Origin: an uncultured Alphaproteobacteria bacterium
GTDB taxonomy: Bacteria > Pseudomonadota > Alphaproteobacteria > Caulobacterales > Parvularculaceae
NCBI GenBank assembly: GCA_902826095.1
Contig: CADEDN010000004.1
Coordinates: 126,001-190,000, forward strand
Direction: 5' to 3'
DNA length: 64,000 nt
Shown here: positions 34,171 through 43,367 of the stretch, piece by piece
Layout: every line of letters starts with the position of its first letter
Position numbering within the stretch: position 1 is the first letter of the stretch
Made by a program: the position numbers and the translations under genes
The notes under the pieces: generated by a model
Database searches by the model: none
Told to the model about the DNA's origin: nothing
Seen by the model: the letters and a program-made list of their open reading frames with translations, nothing else

Positions 34171-35124
34171 ATGGACCGGTTCCACGAATTGAAGGTCTTC
34201 GTCGCTGTCGCTGAGACGGGCGGATTTGCAAAGGCCGCAGCCCGGCTCGGCAGTTCGCCGCCCGCTGTCACGCGCGTCGTCGCAGCGTTAGAGCAGCGCC
34301 TCGGCGTCGAATTTTTCGCCCGAACAACGCGGCGCGTCCGCCTGACGGAAGCAGGCAAGTTGTTTCTGGAGCGTGCGCGCGGCCTCCTCGCAGATCTTGA
34401 GACGGCCGAGTCTGAGGTGACAGGCGAAAATCTGTTGCCGACGGGGCATCTGAGCGTTACGGCGTCGGTGACGCTTGGGCGTACGATCTTGCCGCCGATC
34501 GTGGCGGGTTTTCTCAACGCGCATTCACGCATTACGGCCAAGGCGCTGCTGCTCGATCGCATCGTCAACCTCATCGAGGAAGGCATCGACGTCGCCGTGC
34601 GCATCGGCGACTTGCCGGACTCGACGTTGATCGCCCGCCATGTTGGCGATGTCCGGCGAATACTCGTCGCAAGCCCCGGCTATCTTGCAAAACGCGGCGC
34701 GCCCAAGACCGCGGCTGAACTCAAGCTTCACTCAATCATCGCTTTCACCGCGCTGATGCCGAATGGCGAGTGGGCTTATGTCGGCGAGAAGGGCGCCCAA
34801 CGGGTTGCGCTTCAGCCGCGCTTCGAGATCAACGATGCGACAGCCGCCATCGCCGCCGCTGAGGCTGGAAACGGCATTACGAACGCATTGTCATACATGG
34901 TCGCAAAATCCATCCGCGAAGGGCGCCTGGCGCCGGTCCTCTTGAACTTGTGCCCGCCCCCCGTCCCCGTCCAGCTTGTCTATCCGGAAAGCCGGCTCGT
35001 CGCTCCAAAGGTCCGCGCCTTCATCGACTACGCAGCGCCGAGGATCCGGGCGGCGCTTGAACAACTGAAACCCGGAGCAAATGCGGCCAGGGGTAAGTCG
35101 TCGAGACAGGCATCAACTGGTTAG
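34171..35124 (+). CDS. LysR family transcriptional regulator
   Basis: 317 residues from ATG 34171 (MDRFHELKVFVAVAETGGF). The N-terminal winged helix has AAARLGSSPPAVTRVVAALEQRLGVEFF. The effector-binding domain includes DVAVRIGDLPDSTLIARHVG and GNGITNALSYMVAKSI, of the CrgA/QS-quinone-sensing type. It is divergent from the AhpD-like/hydrolase genes, with a palindrome at 34148-34164 between. An electrophile or quinone ligand is plausible but not shown. Confidence 0.92.
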   Translation: MDRFHELKVFVAVAETGGFAKAAARLGSSPPAVTRVVAALEQRLGVEFFARTTRRVRLTEAGKLFLERARGLLADLETAESEVTGENLLPTGHLSVTASVTLGRTILPPIVAGFLNAHSRITAKALLLDRIVNLIEEGIDVAVRIGDLPDSTLIARHVGDVRRILVASPGYLAKRGAPKTAAELKLHSIIAFTALMPNGEWAYVGEKGAQRVALQPRFEINDATAAIAAAEAGNGITNALSYMVAKSIREGRLAPVLLNLCPPPVPVQLVYPESRLVAPKVRAFIDYAAPRIRAALEQLKPGANAARGKSSRQASTG

Positions 35125-35505
35125 AAGGTTAAATCGGCGCGGTAGCGCTCGGACCTGACAGGGTTGCGGCTCGCCAAGTTGAGCGGCGCAAGATCGCGCG
35201 TGCGCCTAACCTTCACCGAACCTTCCGGACCTCAAGCGATTTCAGCTGCGGCTTTGGGGCTGGACCGTCCGGCAGATCCGGGCCGCGTCGGTTTCCCCGG
35301 ATACTAACGTCAGCTTTCGCCGCGAAGACCGGGCACGATTTGGTCGGCTCGTCCCCCGAAGCCAATCGTGCTGTTCGCGGGATGGTCCGCTTCGCGCGGA
35401 TGTGCGAAGCATTGTGCCAGCAACGGAAATCGCGCCAACCCTCGCGCCGATGAAATTCGACCGCCGCCCGGGATCGACCAGCTGCGCGGAGACGCGGCCC
35501 CTCGC
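35125..35505. other. Intergenic region without recognised genes
   Basis: About 380 bp between the LysR and yqaA stops. I see no domain-bearing frame, strong hairpin or repeat; it marks the boundary between the accessory region and the core genes that follow. Confidence 0.4.
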
Positions 35506-36087
35506 CTACATCAGATAATGCGCGGCGACGAGCGCGGCGATGATGGCGACGGCGACGCCGGCGAGGACGAGGCCCATGCGCTTTTCCATGATCGGCGCGA
35601 TCTGCGGGCCGAATTTCTGGAAAATCCAGGCGACCGCGAAAAAGCGGATGCCGCGCGTCACGATCGCGGCGCCGACGAAAATCGGCAGCGAGAACTGCAT
35701 CGCGCCCGAGACGATCGTCACCAGTTTGAACGGGATCGGCGTCAGGCCCTTGAGGAAGATGAACCAGGCGCCCCACTGCGCGTAAAAGGCGCGCAGCGCC
35801 GCTTCCTTGCCGCCATAGCCGAAGAGATTGATGATCCACTGGCCGACGGATTCGAACAGGAAATAGCCGATCGCATAGCCGGCGAGCCCGCCGAGGACCG
35901 AAGCGATGGTGCAATTCAAGGCGTAACGCGCCCATTTCGAGGGTTCGGCCGCCGCCATCGGCCCGAGCATCAGATCGGGCGGCAGGGGAAATATCGAGCT
36001 TTCAGCGAAGGAGATCGCGAACAGCGAGCGTTCCGCATGCGGACTGCGGACAAGGTTGAGCATCCGGTTTTTTTGCGCGTCGAGCAT
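35506..36087 (-). CDS. YqaA family (DedA-like, SNARE-associated) membrane protein
   Basis: 193 residues, about five membrane segments. Family motifs are AESSIFPLPPDLML near residue 28 and FIFLKGLTPIPFKLVTIVSG near 108, where the Arg/Lys and Pro residues sit in the re-entrant loops of the DedA superfamily. These proteins handle lipid carriers or ion balance in the inner membrane. Divergent from nadD. Confidence 0.88.
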   Translation of the reverse strand: MLDAQKNRMLNLVRSPHAERSLFAISFAESSIFPLPPDLMLGPMAAAEPSKWARYALNCTIASVLGGLAGYAIGYFLFESVGQWIINLFGYGGKEAALRAFYAQWGAWFIFLKGLTPIPFKLVTIVSGAMQFSLPIFVGAAIVTRGIRFFAVAWIFQKFGPQIAPIMEKRMGLVLAGVAVAIIAALVAAHYLM

Positions 36088-36274
36088 TTATCACTTTTGA
36101 ACGGGGCGGGAGAAACCGACATTGGGCCGCCAGCCTTGTCTTTGGGTTAACCGGCGAGGAAAGAAAAGACCCCTCGCCGCCGCTTCCGCGCCGCATCGGC
36201 GCAAATCGCGGCCGGCGAGCTTGTTTTCGCGCGCCGCCCGCCCCAAGAGGAGGGCGAGGAGACGACAGCCGCCG

Positions 36275-36880
36275 ATGATCCCGCAGCGCCATGACACGTC
36301 CCGCATCGGCCTCCTTGGCGGGTCGTTCAATCCCGCCCATGGCGGGCACCGCGAAATCTCGCTCGCGGCGCTGAAGGCGCTTTCCCTTGACGCGGTCTGG
36401 TGGCTCGTCTCGCCGGGAAATCCGCTGAAGGAGACCGGCGATTATGACTACGCGCCCTATCCCTCGCGCCTTTCTAAAGCGCGAAGCGTCGCCGATCATC
36501 CTCGCATCGTCGTCTCGAATTTCGAGGACCGCAAAGGTCTTCAGTACACGGTCGATACGTTGGAGGCGCTGTCGGATCTCTGGCCGCAAATTCACTTCGT
36601 CTGGCTGATGGGCGCAGACAGCCTTGTCGATTTTCACCGCTGGATGAACTGGCGGCGCATCGCGGGCCTTGTTCCCCTCGCCGTCTTCAACCGTCCGGGC
36701 TACGCCGAGGCGGCGCTGTCAAGCGAGGCTGCAAGGGAGCTTGCGCTGTTTCGCGTTCCGTCGGGCCGGGCGGCCGACATTGTCGGCGCCGAGCCGCCGG
36801 TCTGGACATTCGTCGAATCGACGATGAATCCGGCGTCGGCGACCGCGATCCGCAACCGCCGCAAAAGCGCAACAGGCTGA
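36275..36880 (+). CDS. nadD: Nicotinate-nucleotide adenylyltransferase
   Basis: 201 residues from ATG 36275. The nucleotidyltransferase signature GGSFNPAHGGH at 15-25 supplies the ATP-binding (H/T)xGH. The closing SATAIRNR matches the family's ISSTxIR phosphate-binding end. NadD makes deamido-NAD from nicotinate mononucleotide and ATP. It leads the conserved nadD-rsfS-rlmH-envC-ctpA order in this window. Confidence 0.93.
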   Translation: MIPQRHDTSRIGLLGGSFNPAHGGHREISLAALKALSLDAVWWLVSPGNPLKETGDYDYAPYPSRLSKARSVADHPRIVVSNFEDRKGLQYTVDTLEALSDLWPQIHFVWLMGADSLVDFHRWMNWRRIAGLVPLAVFNRPGYAEAALSSEAARELALFRVPSGRAADIVGAEPPVWTFVESTMNPASATAIRNRRKSATG

Positions 36881-37056
36881 AAGTCAATCGCAAGCCGTTG
36901 ATTTCGGTCGGGCTTTCGTAGGGTTAATTCCGCGAAGGCCGGTTGGCGCGTCCGCCAATCGCGACTACATTGATCCGGCGGGAAGCGCCCGCGGCCAAGA
37001 GGAGACAAATCCTGAGTTCCGAAAACCGCCCGGCGGCGCGAGGCAAAGCCGCCCTC

Positions 37057-37470
37057 ATGGGAATGCCGCCCGTCAGCGACGCGGGCGATCCCGCGCGAAG
37101 CGACGCGCTTTCTCCCGAAGACCGCAGCACAGCCATCCTCTCCTTGATCCAGAGCGAACTTGAAGACGACAAGGCCGAGGAAATCGTCACCATCGACCTT
37201 GGCGGCAAGACCGACATCGCCGACGCGATGATCGTCGCCTCGGGCCGTTCGGCGCGCCATGTCGGCGCGATGGCCGACAAGGTCGTCAAGCGCCTCAAGG
37301 AGGCGGGACTTGTCCACGCGCGGATGGAGGGCGCTCCCGCCTGCGACTGGGTGCTGATCGACGCGGAAGACGTCATCGTTCATCTCTTCCGTCCCGAGGT
37401 CCGCAAATTCTACAATCTCGAGCGCATCTGGTCGGAAACCGCGCGCGCGCCGGTTCGAACCGACAATTAG
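37057..37470 (+). CDS. rsfS: Ribosome silencing factor RsfS
   Basis: The conserved DUF143 domain begins near LSLIQSELEDDKAEEIVTID and includes MIVASGRSARHVGAMADKVV, CDWVLIDAEDVIVHLF and FYNLERIW. RsfS binds uL14 and blocks subunit joining when nutrients fall. I give the first ATG (37057), but it has no good ribosome site. AGGAG at 36999-37003 sits eight bases before an in-frame CTG at 37012, which may be the true start; TTG 36943 is a third possibility. Confidence 0.9.
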   Translation: MGMPPVSDAGDPARSDALSPEDRSTAILSLIQSELEDDKAEEIVTIDLGGKTDIADAMIVASGRSARHVGAMADKVVKRLKEAGLVHARMEGAPACDWVLIDAEDVIVHLFRPEVRKFYNLERIWSETARAPVRTDN

Positions 37471-37476
37471 GTCGCG

Positions 37477-37956
37477 ATGCGGCTCAGCCTCGCGGCGATC
37501 GGCCGTCTGCGCGCCGGGCCTGAATTCGATCTCATCGAGGATTACGCAAAGCGGATCCGGGGATCCGGCCGCGCGATCGGCGTCACGCAGTTTGACATCC
37601 GGGAATTCGAAGCGCCGAAGGGCCTTTCCGGCCTGCAACGCCAGGAACGCGAATCCGCAATGCTCCTTGAAGCGGCCGGCAAAGCGCGGCGCGTCGCGCT
37701 CGACGAAGGCGGCGAAACGCTTTCAAGCGAGGCCTTCGCGCGCCGCCTCGGGCGATGGCGCGACGACGGCGCGGATGACATCGTCTTTCTGATCGGCGGG
37801 GCCGACGGCCATCATCCTTCGCTGACCGACGGCGCCGATCTGGTCCTCGCTTTCGGCAAGGCGACTTTCCCCCATCTCCTTGTCAGAGTTATGCTGGTCG
37901 AGCAGATCTACCGCGCCGTCACGATACTCTCAGGACATCCATACCACCGCGCATGA
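37477..37956 (+). CDS. rlmH: 23S rRNA (pseudouridine1915-N3)-methyltransferase RlmH
   Basis: 159 residues, standard length. The SPOUT-fold SAM site is formed by FLIGGADGHHPSL and the C-terminal FPHLLVRVMLVEQIYRAVTIL plus the terminal GHPYH. It methylates pseudouridine 1915 in helix 69 of 23S rRNA. It starts 6 bp after rsfS, and its stop overlaps the envC-like gene (ATGA), so all are in one operon. Confidence 0.95.
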   Translation: MRLSLAAIGRLRAGPEFDLIEDYAKRIRGSGRAIGVTQFDIREFEAPKGLSGLQRQERESAMLLEAAGKARRVALDEGGETLSSEAFARRLGRWRDDGADDIVFLIGGADGHHPSLTDGADLVLAFGKATFPHLLVRVMLVEQIYRAVTILSGHPYHRA

Positions 37957-39176
37957 AGCGAATTCTCTGTCTGGCGATTCTCGGGTTGGCGGCGGTCTCG
38001 ACGCCGGCGGCGGCGCAAATCGCGCGGCAGGAGCGCGAACTCGCCGACATCGAAAAAAAGCTGAAGCAGCGCCGCAATGAGGAAGCGCGCCTCAAGGACG
38101 AGGCGAAGGAGCGCGAAAAGGAAGTCGCCGCCCTGCGCCGCCGGATGATCGAAACCGCCGACGCCCTGCAGGACGCCGAACGCCGGATCAGCGACATCAA
38201 GCGCGAAACCGCGGCGCTTGAAGGCGAGGAAAAGACGCTCGAAGCCTCGCTCAGGAAACAACAGGAATCGCTCGGCGACGTCCTCGGCGCCTTGCAGATC
38301 ATCGAGCGCGCAAAGCCCCCCGCCCTCCTCGTTTCGCCTGAAGACGCCTCAAAGGCCGCCAGGACCGCCATGCTGCTCGCCGATGTGACGCCGCAGATCG
38401 AAGCGCGCGCGGCGACGCTGCGGCAGTCCTTGACGTCGCTCGCGACGGTGCGCGCCTCGCTTGATCAGGAGCGCGCGAATGCCTTGAAGACCAATGAGGA
38501 AATTTCGGCGCGGCGGACGGTTCTCGCCGAACTCCTCTCGAAGAAGCAGGGCGAGCGACGCGTCGCCGAGCGCCTCGCCGCGGCGGCGCAAGGCGAGACG
38601 GCCGCCCTCGCGGCGCGCGCGACGTCTTTGCGCGACATCCTTGGCAGGCTTGAGCGCCTCGCGCGCGTCGTCGCCCCGCGCTTGAAACCGCGGGCGCCGT
38701 CCGGGCGCCTGCCGCCAGCGCCGACCCCGCTCGACCGGTCGGCAAGGCCTGAGGCCTTCAAGCCCGCAAGGGCGTTTTCCGCCGCCAAGGGCGCCCTTAG
38801 GGCACCGGTTGTCGGAAACGTGATCGGCCACTACGGCGCGGCGCGGCCGGAAGGCGGGCGCTTTGAAGGGCTGAGATTTTCCGCGTCCGACAAGGCGCTC
38901 GTCACCGCCCCTTACGAAGCCAAGGTCGCTTTCGCCCGTTCCTGGAACCCGATCGGCAATCTGATCGTTCTGGACGTCGGCGGAGGCTACCATATATTGT
39001 TGATGGGCGTTGGCGCCTTTCTGGTCGAGGAAGGTCAAAGCGTTAAGGCCGGCGAACCGGTCGCCGCCATGGATGGGACGAACGCCGAACTTGACCTTGA
39101 GATCCGCAAAAACGGCGACCCCGTTAACCCATCATTGTGGCTCTCGAATAATGCTGGGACCGAACCCGCCTCTTAG
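37953..39176 (+). CDS. EnvC-like murein hydrolase activator (coiled coil plus degenerate LytM domain)
   Basis: 407 residues. A signal peptide (RILCLAILGLAAVSTPAAA) precedes a long coiled coil (about 25-245, rich in Glu/Arg/Ala heptads) and a C-terminal LytM-fold domain (about 280-400). The domain reads APYEAKVAFARSWNPIGNLI and ends EIRKNGDPVNPSLWL. The zinc-binding HxxxD and HxH motifs of active M23 peptidases are absent, so, like E. coli EnvC, it should activate amidases rather than cut peptidoglycan itself. FtsEX, its expected partner, is encoded at 6760-8429. Confidence 0.87.
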   Translation: MKRILCLAILGLAAVSTPAAAQIARQERELADIEKKLKQRRNEEARLKDEAKEREKEVAALRRRMIETADALQDAERRISDIKRETAALEGEEKTLEASLRKQQESLGDVLGALQIIERAKPPALLVSPEDASKAARTAMLLADVTPQIEARAATLRQSLTSLATVRASLDQERANALKTNEEISARRTVLAELLSKKQGERRVAERLAAAAQGETAALAARATSLRDILGRLERLARVVAPRLKPRAPSGRLPPAPTPLDRSARPEAFKPARAFSAAKGALRAPVVGNVIGHYGAARPEGGRFEGLRFSASDKALVTAPYEAKVAFARSWNPIGNLIVLDVGGGYHILLMGVGAFLVEEGQSVKAGEPVAAMDGTNAELDLEIRKNGDPVNPSLWLSNNAGTEPAS

Positions 39177-39226
39177 CGCGGAAAAGCGACCCCTCGGATT
39201 GAAGCTGTAGGATGACAGGAGTTCGA

Positions 39227-40666
39227 ATGCGAAAGTCGAAAACGAGCGAGCCGGCGAAGGTCCGCAAAAAGATGATGCAGAGCGCGGCCTCGGTCGGCGC
39301 CTTGACGGCGGCCGCGATCGGCGGCGCGCTGGTCACCGCGGCGATCCTCTCCGCCGGCTTTGCGCGGTCGACGATCTCGGCGGACACGTTCCGCCAGCTC
39401 GACCTTTTCGGCGAAGTGTTCGAGCAGGTCCACCAGAACTATGTCGAACAGCCGGAAGACGCCAAGCTCGTCAAAGGCGCGATCGACGGCATGCTGTCCG
39501 AGCTTGACCCCCATTCGTCCTACCTCTCGGCGGACGATTTCGGCCGTATGCAGGAGCAAACGCGCGGCAGTTTCGCCGGCCTCGGCATTCAGGTCGTGAT
39601 GGACAATGAAGGGCCGGACAAAGGCTTCGTCAAAGTCGTCGCGCCGATCGACGACACGCCGGCGCAGAAGGCGGGCATCCAGACCAACGATCTCATCACC
39701 GAGATTGACGGCGAAGCCGTGCAAGGCATGACGATCGACGACGCGATCGGCAAGCTCAAGGGCGCGAAGGGAACGCCGGTCGAAATCACGGTCGTCCGTG
39801 ACCGGACGAAGCCGAGTTTCAAGGTGAAGCTGGTCCGCGACATTGTGCGCGTGCCGGCTGTCACCCACCGCGCCGAGGGCGCCTTCGGCTATGTGCGCGT
39901 GACGAATTTCAGCGAGCAGACCGAAGAAGGCCTCGTCAAGGCGATCAAGTCGCTCGACAAGGAGGTCCCCGGCGGACCGAAGGGCTATATTCTTGACCTG
40001 CGCTCCAATCCGGGCGGGCTCCTTGACCAGGCGGTCGCGGTGTCCGACGCCTTTCTTGAGGGCGGCGAAATCGTCTCGACGCGCGGGCGCAACCCGAAAG
40101 ACACGCTGAAGGAAATGGGAACGCCCGGCGATCTCGTCAAAGGCAAGCCGGTCGTCGTGCTAATCAATGGCGGCTCGGCGTCCGCGTCCGAAATCGTCGC
40201 CGGCGCTCTTCAGGACCGCAATCGCGCGCTGCTCTTGGGGACGCGATCCTTCGGCAAGGGCAGCGTCCAGACGGTCATTCCGCTGCAGAACGGTCTGCAG
40301 GGCGCGCTGCGTCTCACCACCGCGCGCTACTACACGCCGTCGGGACGCTCCATTCAGGCGCACGGCATCGATCCCGACATCGAAATGCCGATCATTTATC
40401 CGGGCCAGGATGAAGACGCCGAACGTCCGACCGAGGCGAGCCTGCCGGGCGCGCTCGACGTCCGCAAAGAGGAAGGCGCGAAGACCAACGACAAGCCGGC
40501 CGTCGAGCCGTTCAAATGCTTTTTCGAGAAGGACGCCGCGGGCAAGGAAAACCTGACCGACCCGCATGACTGCCAGCTCGACCGGGCGCTTGAGATCCTC
40601 GCCGACACGACCGCCTACCGTTCGGCGCTCGCCGACGCCTCCGCCGGCCGCGCGAAACAGCAATAG
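39227..40666 (+). CDS. ctpA: S41 family C-terminal processing peptidase
   Basis: 479 residues from ATG 39227, preceded by AGGAG at 39217-39221; the ATG at 39212 would overlap that site. Order: N-terminal membrane helix (VGALTAAAIGGALVTAAIL), PDZ domain (about 90-180), then the S41 core with GGSASASEIVAG (nucleophile Ser near residue 317) and SFGKGSVQT (general-base Lys). It degrades periplasmic proteins with exposed C-termini and often controls murein enzymes, consistent with its position after the envC-like gene. A strong terminator follows. Confidence 0.93.
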   Translation: MRKSKTSEPAKVRKKMMQSAASVGALTAAAIGGALVTAAILSAGFARSTISADTFRQLDLFGEVFEQVHQNYVEQPEDAKLVKGAIDGMLSELDPHSSYLSADDFGRMQEQTRGSFAGLGIQVVMDNEGPDKGFVKVVAPIDDTPAQKAGIQTNDLITEIDGEAVQGMTIDDAIGKLKGAKGTPVEITVVRDRTKPSFKVKLVRDIVRVPAVTHRAEGAFGYVRVTNFSEQTEEGLVKAIKSLDKEVPGGPKGYILDLRSNPGGLLDQAVAVSDAFLEGGEIVSTRGRNPKDTLKEMGTPGDLVKGKPVVVLINGGSASASEIVAGALQDRNRALLLGTRSFGKGSVQTVIPLQNGLQGALRLTTARYYTPSGRSIQAHGIDPDIEMPIIYPGQDEDAERPTEASLPGALDVRKEEGAKTNDKPAVEPFKCFFEKDAAGKENLTDPHDCQLDRALEILADTTAYRSALADASAGRAKQQ

Positions 40667-40688
40667 GCGCCGGGCGATCCGACCAAAG

Positions 40689-40720
40689 ACGCCCCGCTTC
40701 GGCGGGGCGTTTTCTTTTTG
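40689..40720 (+). terminator. Rho-independent terminator with UUCG tetraloop after ctpA
   Basis: ACGCCCCGC (40689-40697) and GCGGGGCGT (40702-40710) form a perfect 9-bp stem closed by TTCG, followed by TTTCTTTTT. It ends the nadD-to-ctpA operon. Confidence 0.9.
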
Positions 40721-40832
40721 AGGGCGCGCGCGGAAACAGGCGAAATTTTCGTTCCGTTAACCCTGATGTTTCTAGGGTGCTGGCCAGAATCCTGGAGCCG
40801 CCAGTCGCGCGGCCAATGTGCTGCCTTTGGAA

Positions 40833-42044
40833 ATGCCGTCGCGCCGTTTCAAACTGCCGGTCTTGAGCCGCCTTTCCTGGGCGTGGCTCGGCTTCGCCGC
40901 GCTCGGGCTCGGCGTCGCCGTCTATTCGGCCAATGACGGCGGGCGAACGCGCGCCGCCGTCGCGATGGCGGTCGAAGGGATCGAGCGGCTGGCGCCGCCG
41001 GAGCGGCGCGACGCCGTCGAAGCGCCGCCCGAGCGGCTCGCGGCGGGAGCGCCGGCGATCGTCGCTGAAGAAGCCGCCGCCGACGCTCCCTTGGACCCTT
41101 ACGCGCTGGACGCCGAGGACGCGCTCAGCGGCGTCGGCGACGCGGCCGCGCCCTATGAGGACCCCGCCGCCGACGTGATCATCACCGTCGACGGCGTTCC
41201 CGCGCGGGCGATCGGCCAGGCGCAGGCGAAGAAATCCGCTGCGGCGATGACGCCGGTTTCGGCGCCCGACGAAGGGCTGCTTCGCCGGTCAGCCTACGGA
41301 CAAATTCCGCGCATCGGCGCCGACGGCCGGCGCCCTTCGAAGATCTACGCGAAGAACTTCGCGCCCGGCAAAGGCCCGCATGTCGCGCTGATTGTCGGCG
41401 GACTCGGCCTCAATCGCGCGCTGACCGAACGCGCGATCGACGATCTGCCGCCGCAGGTGACGCTCGCCTTCGCGCCCTACGCCAAGGACCTCATTTTCTG
41501 GACGAAGCGCGCCCGCGACGCCGGCCATGAGATCATGATCGAGATTCCGATGGAAAACCGGTCGAGCGACGTCGAGGCGCTCGGCCCGGCGGCGCTGTTG
41601 ACCTCGCGCAGCGCGGAGGAGAACGCGCAGCGGCTCGACTGGATCTTGTCGCGCTTCCAGGGATATTTCGGCGCGACGAACTATCTCGGCGCGAAATTCT
41701 CCGGCGATCGCGATGCGATCGAGCCCTTGCTCGCGCGGATCGAGGCGGCGGGCCTTTCCTATGTCGACGACACCGGCGGGATCGATCGCGACGCGAAAAA
41801 AGGCGCCGCGGCGAGCGTCGACCGGCTGGTCGACCCGGGCTATGGCGAGAATGCGACGCAGACCAGGCGCGATCTTGAAGCGCTCGAAAAGACCGCCGCG
41901 GCGGGCGGCGACGCGCTCGGCAAGACCTATGTCTATGACGCGACGCTCGACGATATCGTCGAATGGACCGCTTCGCTTGAGGGAAAAGGGCTGACCCTCG
42001 CGCCGGCTTCCGCCGTGCTGGCCTTGCGCGCCGGCGACCGCTAA
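40833..42044 (+). CDS. Divergent polysaccharide deacetylase family protein (DUF610-type)
   Basis: About 403 residues. One N-terminal membrane helix (WAWLGFAALGLGVAVYSA) and a ~130-residue acidic, Ala/Pro-rich linker come first. A divergent polysaccharide-deacetylase barrel follows: HVALIVGGLGLNRALTERAI, PPQVTLAFAPYAKDL, EIMIEIPMEN and LSYVDDTGG. It should act in the periplasm on a glycan. The relatives' catalytic residues are reduced compared with NodB, so activity is uncertain. The start may alternatively be GTG 40818. TTAACCCTG with a downstream TTTC near 40757 weakly resembles a CtrA site. Confidence 0.85.
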   Translation: MPSRRFKLPVLSRLSWAWLGFAALGLGVAVYSANDGGRTRAAVAMAVEGIERLAPPERRDAVEAPPERLAAGAPAIVAEEAAADAPLDPYALDAEDALSGVGDAAAPYEDPAADVIITVDGVPARAIGQAQAKKSAAAMTPVSAPDEGLLRRSAYGQIPRIGADGRRPSKIYAKNFAPGKGPHVALIVGGLGLNRALTERAIDDLPPQVTLAFAPYAKDLIFWTKRARDAGHEIMIEIPMENRSSDVEALGPAALLTSRSAEENAQRLDWILSRFQGYFGATNYLGAKFSGDRDAIEPLLARIEAAGLSYVDDTGGIDRDAKKGAAASVDRLVDPGYGENATQTRRDLEALEKTAAAGGDALGKTYVYDATLDDIVEWTASLEGKGLTLAPASAVLALRAGDR

Positions 42045-42075
42045 AGACGGCGCGACGCCGCTCTCGCCCGCGATC

Positions 42076-42585
42076 ATGACCATTGAAGAAATTCTCGAAG
42101 ACTATCGGCCGAATGTCGGCGTCGTCTTGTTCAACCGGCGCGGCGAGGCCTTTTACGGCCGCCGCATTGGCGACTTCGCGGACCTCGGCGAGGACAAGGA
42201 CGCCTGGCGCTGGCAGTTTCCGCAAGGCGGAATCGACAGGCGCGAAGACATTGTCGAGGCGGCCTTCCGCGAATTGAAGGAAGAAACCGGCGTCGTTTCG
42301 GCGCGCCTTCTCGCCCTGACGCCCGGATGGCTCGCTTATGATTTTCCCAAGGCCTACAAGAAGAAGAACTGGCGCGGCCAGCGCCAGAAATGGGCGGCGA
42401 TGCTGTTTGAAGGCCCGGACAGCGAAATCAATCTTGAGGCGGACGACCATCAGGAATTCGACGACTGGCGCTGGGGGGCGCTTGAGGAGGCGCCCTCGCT
42501 GATCGTGCCGTTCAAGCGCGACGTTTACGCCGAACTTGTCAGTTCGTTCCGCCCGTTGCGCGACTTTTTGCGCGAGCGCGCATGA
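42076..42585 (+). CDS. rppH: RNA pyrophosphohydrolase
   Basis: 169 residues. The N-terminus YRPNVGVVLFNRRGEAFYGRR and the Nudix box GGIDRREDIVEAAFRELKEE-TG with REL and EE metal ligands are both present. LTPGWLAYDFPKAY and RGQRQKWAAMLFEG mark RppH/IalA, which removes pyrophosphate from the 5' end of mRNAs to start decay. The stop overlaps the RluA-family gene by ATGA. Confidence 0.93.
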   Translation: MTIEEILEDYRPNVGVVLFNRRGEAFYGRRIGDFADLGEDKDAWRWQFPQGGIDRREDIVEAAFRELKEETGVVSARLLALTPGWLAYDFPKAYKKKNWRGQRQKWAAMLFEGPDSEINLEADDHQEFDDWRWGALEEAPSLIVPFKRDVYAELVSSFRPLRDFLRERA

Positions 42586-43298
42586 AGCATGCGCCGGATT
42601 TCCTCGCGGCGCGCATCCTTCACCGCGACGGGCTGATGCTCGTCATCGACAAGCCGGCGGGCCTTCCCGTGCACGCAAAGCCCGGAACAAAGCCAGGCGA
42701 AGGCGGCGAAAGCCTTGAAGATTATTTCGAAGCGCTCCGTTTCGGCCTGCCGCGCAGCCCTGCGCTCGCTCATCGCCTCGATCGCGATACGACGGGCTGC
42801 CTTGTCCTTGGCCGGCACCCGAAAGCGCTGAGAAAGCTCCACAAGCTCTTTTTCGAGGGCAGGGTCGACAAGACCTATTGGGCGATCTGCCGCGGCGCGC
42901 CGGAGAAGCTCTCCGGAACGATCGACGCGCCGTTGAAGAAGGGCGCCGAAAAGTCGGGCTGGAAAATGTCGATCGCCCCGGACGGACAGAGCGCGGTCAC
43001 CACCTACCGGACCTTGAAAAGCAAAGACGGCGTCTCGTTCATCGAAGCCAGGCCGAAGACCGGCCGCACCCACCAGATCCGCGTCCACCTCGCGTCGATC
43101 GGGGCGCCGATCATCGGCGACCCGCTCTACGGCGATCTTGGCGCGGAAGATCGCGCGCAGCCGATGATGCTGCATGCGCGGCGGGTGATCATTCCGATTT
43201 CGGCGACCAAGGACCCTGTCGTCGTCGTTGCGCCGCCGCCCGAATGGATGGCGGAAAGGCTCGCCGCGCTCGGCGTCGACGCCAGTGCGACATCGTAA
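42582..43298 (+). CDS. RluA family pseudouridine synthase
   Basis: 238 residues. The catalytic motif HRLDRDTTGCLVLGR carries the essential Asp (second D-type position in HRLDxxTxG). Flanking motifs LVIDKPAGLPVHAKPG and PKTGRTHQIRVHLASIG complete the family pattern. No N-terminal S4 domain is present. It converts uridine to pseudouridine in rRNA or tRNA; the exact site is not readable. Coupled to rppH by a 4-bp overlap. Confidence 0.92.
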   Translation: MKHAPDFLAARILHRDGLMLVIDKPAGLPVHAKPGTKPGEGGESLEDYFEALRFGLPRSPALAHRLDRDTTGCLVLGRHPKALRKLHKLFFEGRVDKTYWAICRGAPEKLSGTIDAPLKKGAEKSGWKMSIAPDGQSAVTTYRTLKSKDGVSFIEARPKTGRTHQIRVHLASIGAPIIGDPLYGDLGAEDRAQPMMLHARRVIIPISATKDPVVVVAPPPEWMAERLAALGVDASATS

Positions 43299-43367
43299 AA
43301 AATTAGGAAATTCGCCTGAGACTCGCGTCTCTTTTCGCCCAATTCCGCAAGGAGCATTCCGATCGGC

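Noticed and set aside
37953-39176. An active M23 zinc endopeptidase
   Set aside because: The HxxxD and HxH metal-binding motifs are missing, so the EnvC-like activator reading is preferred.
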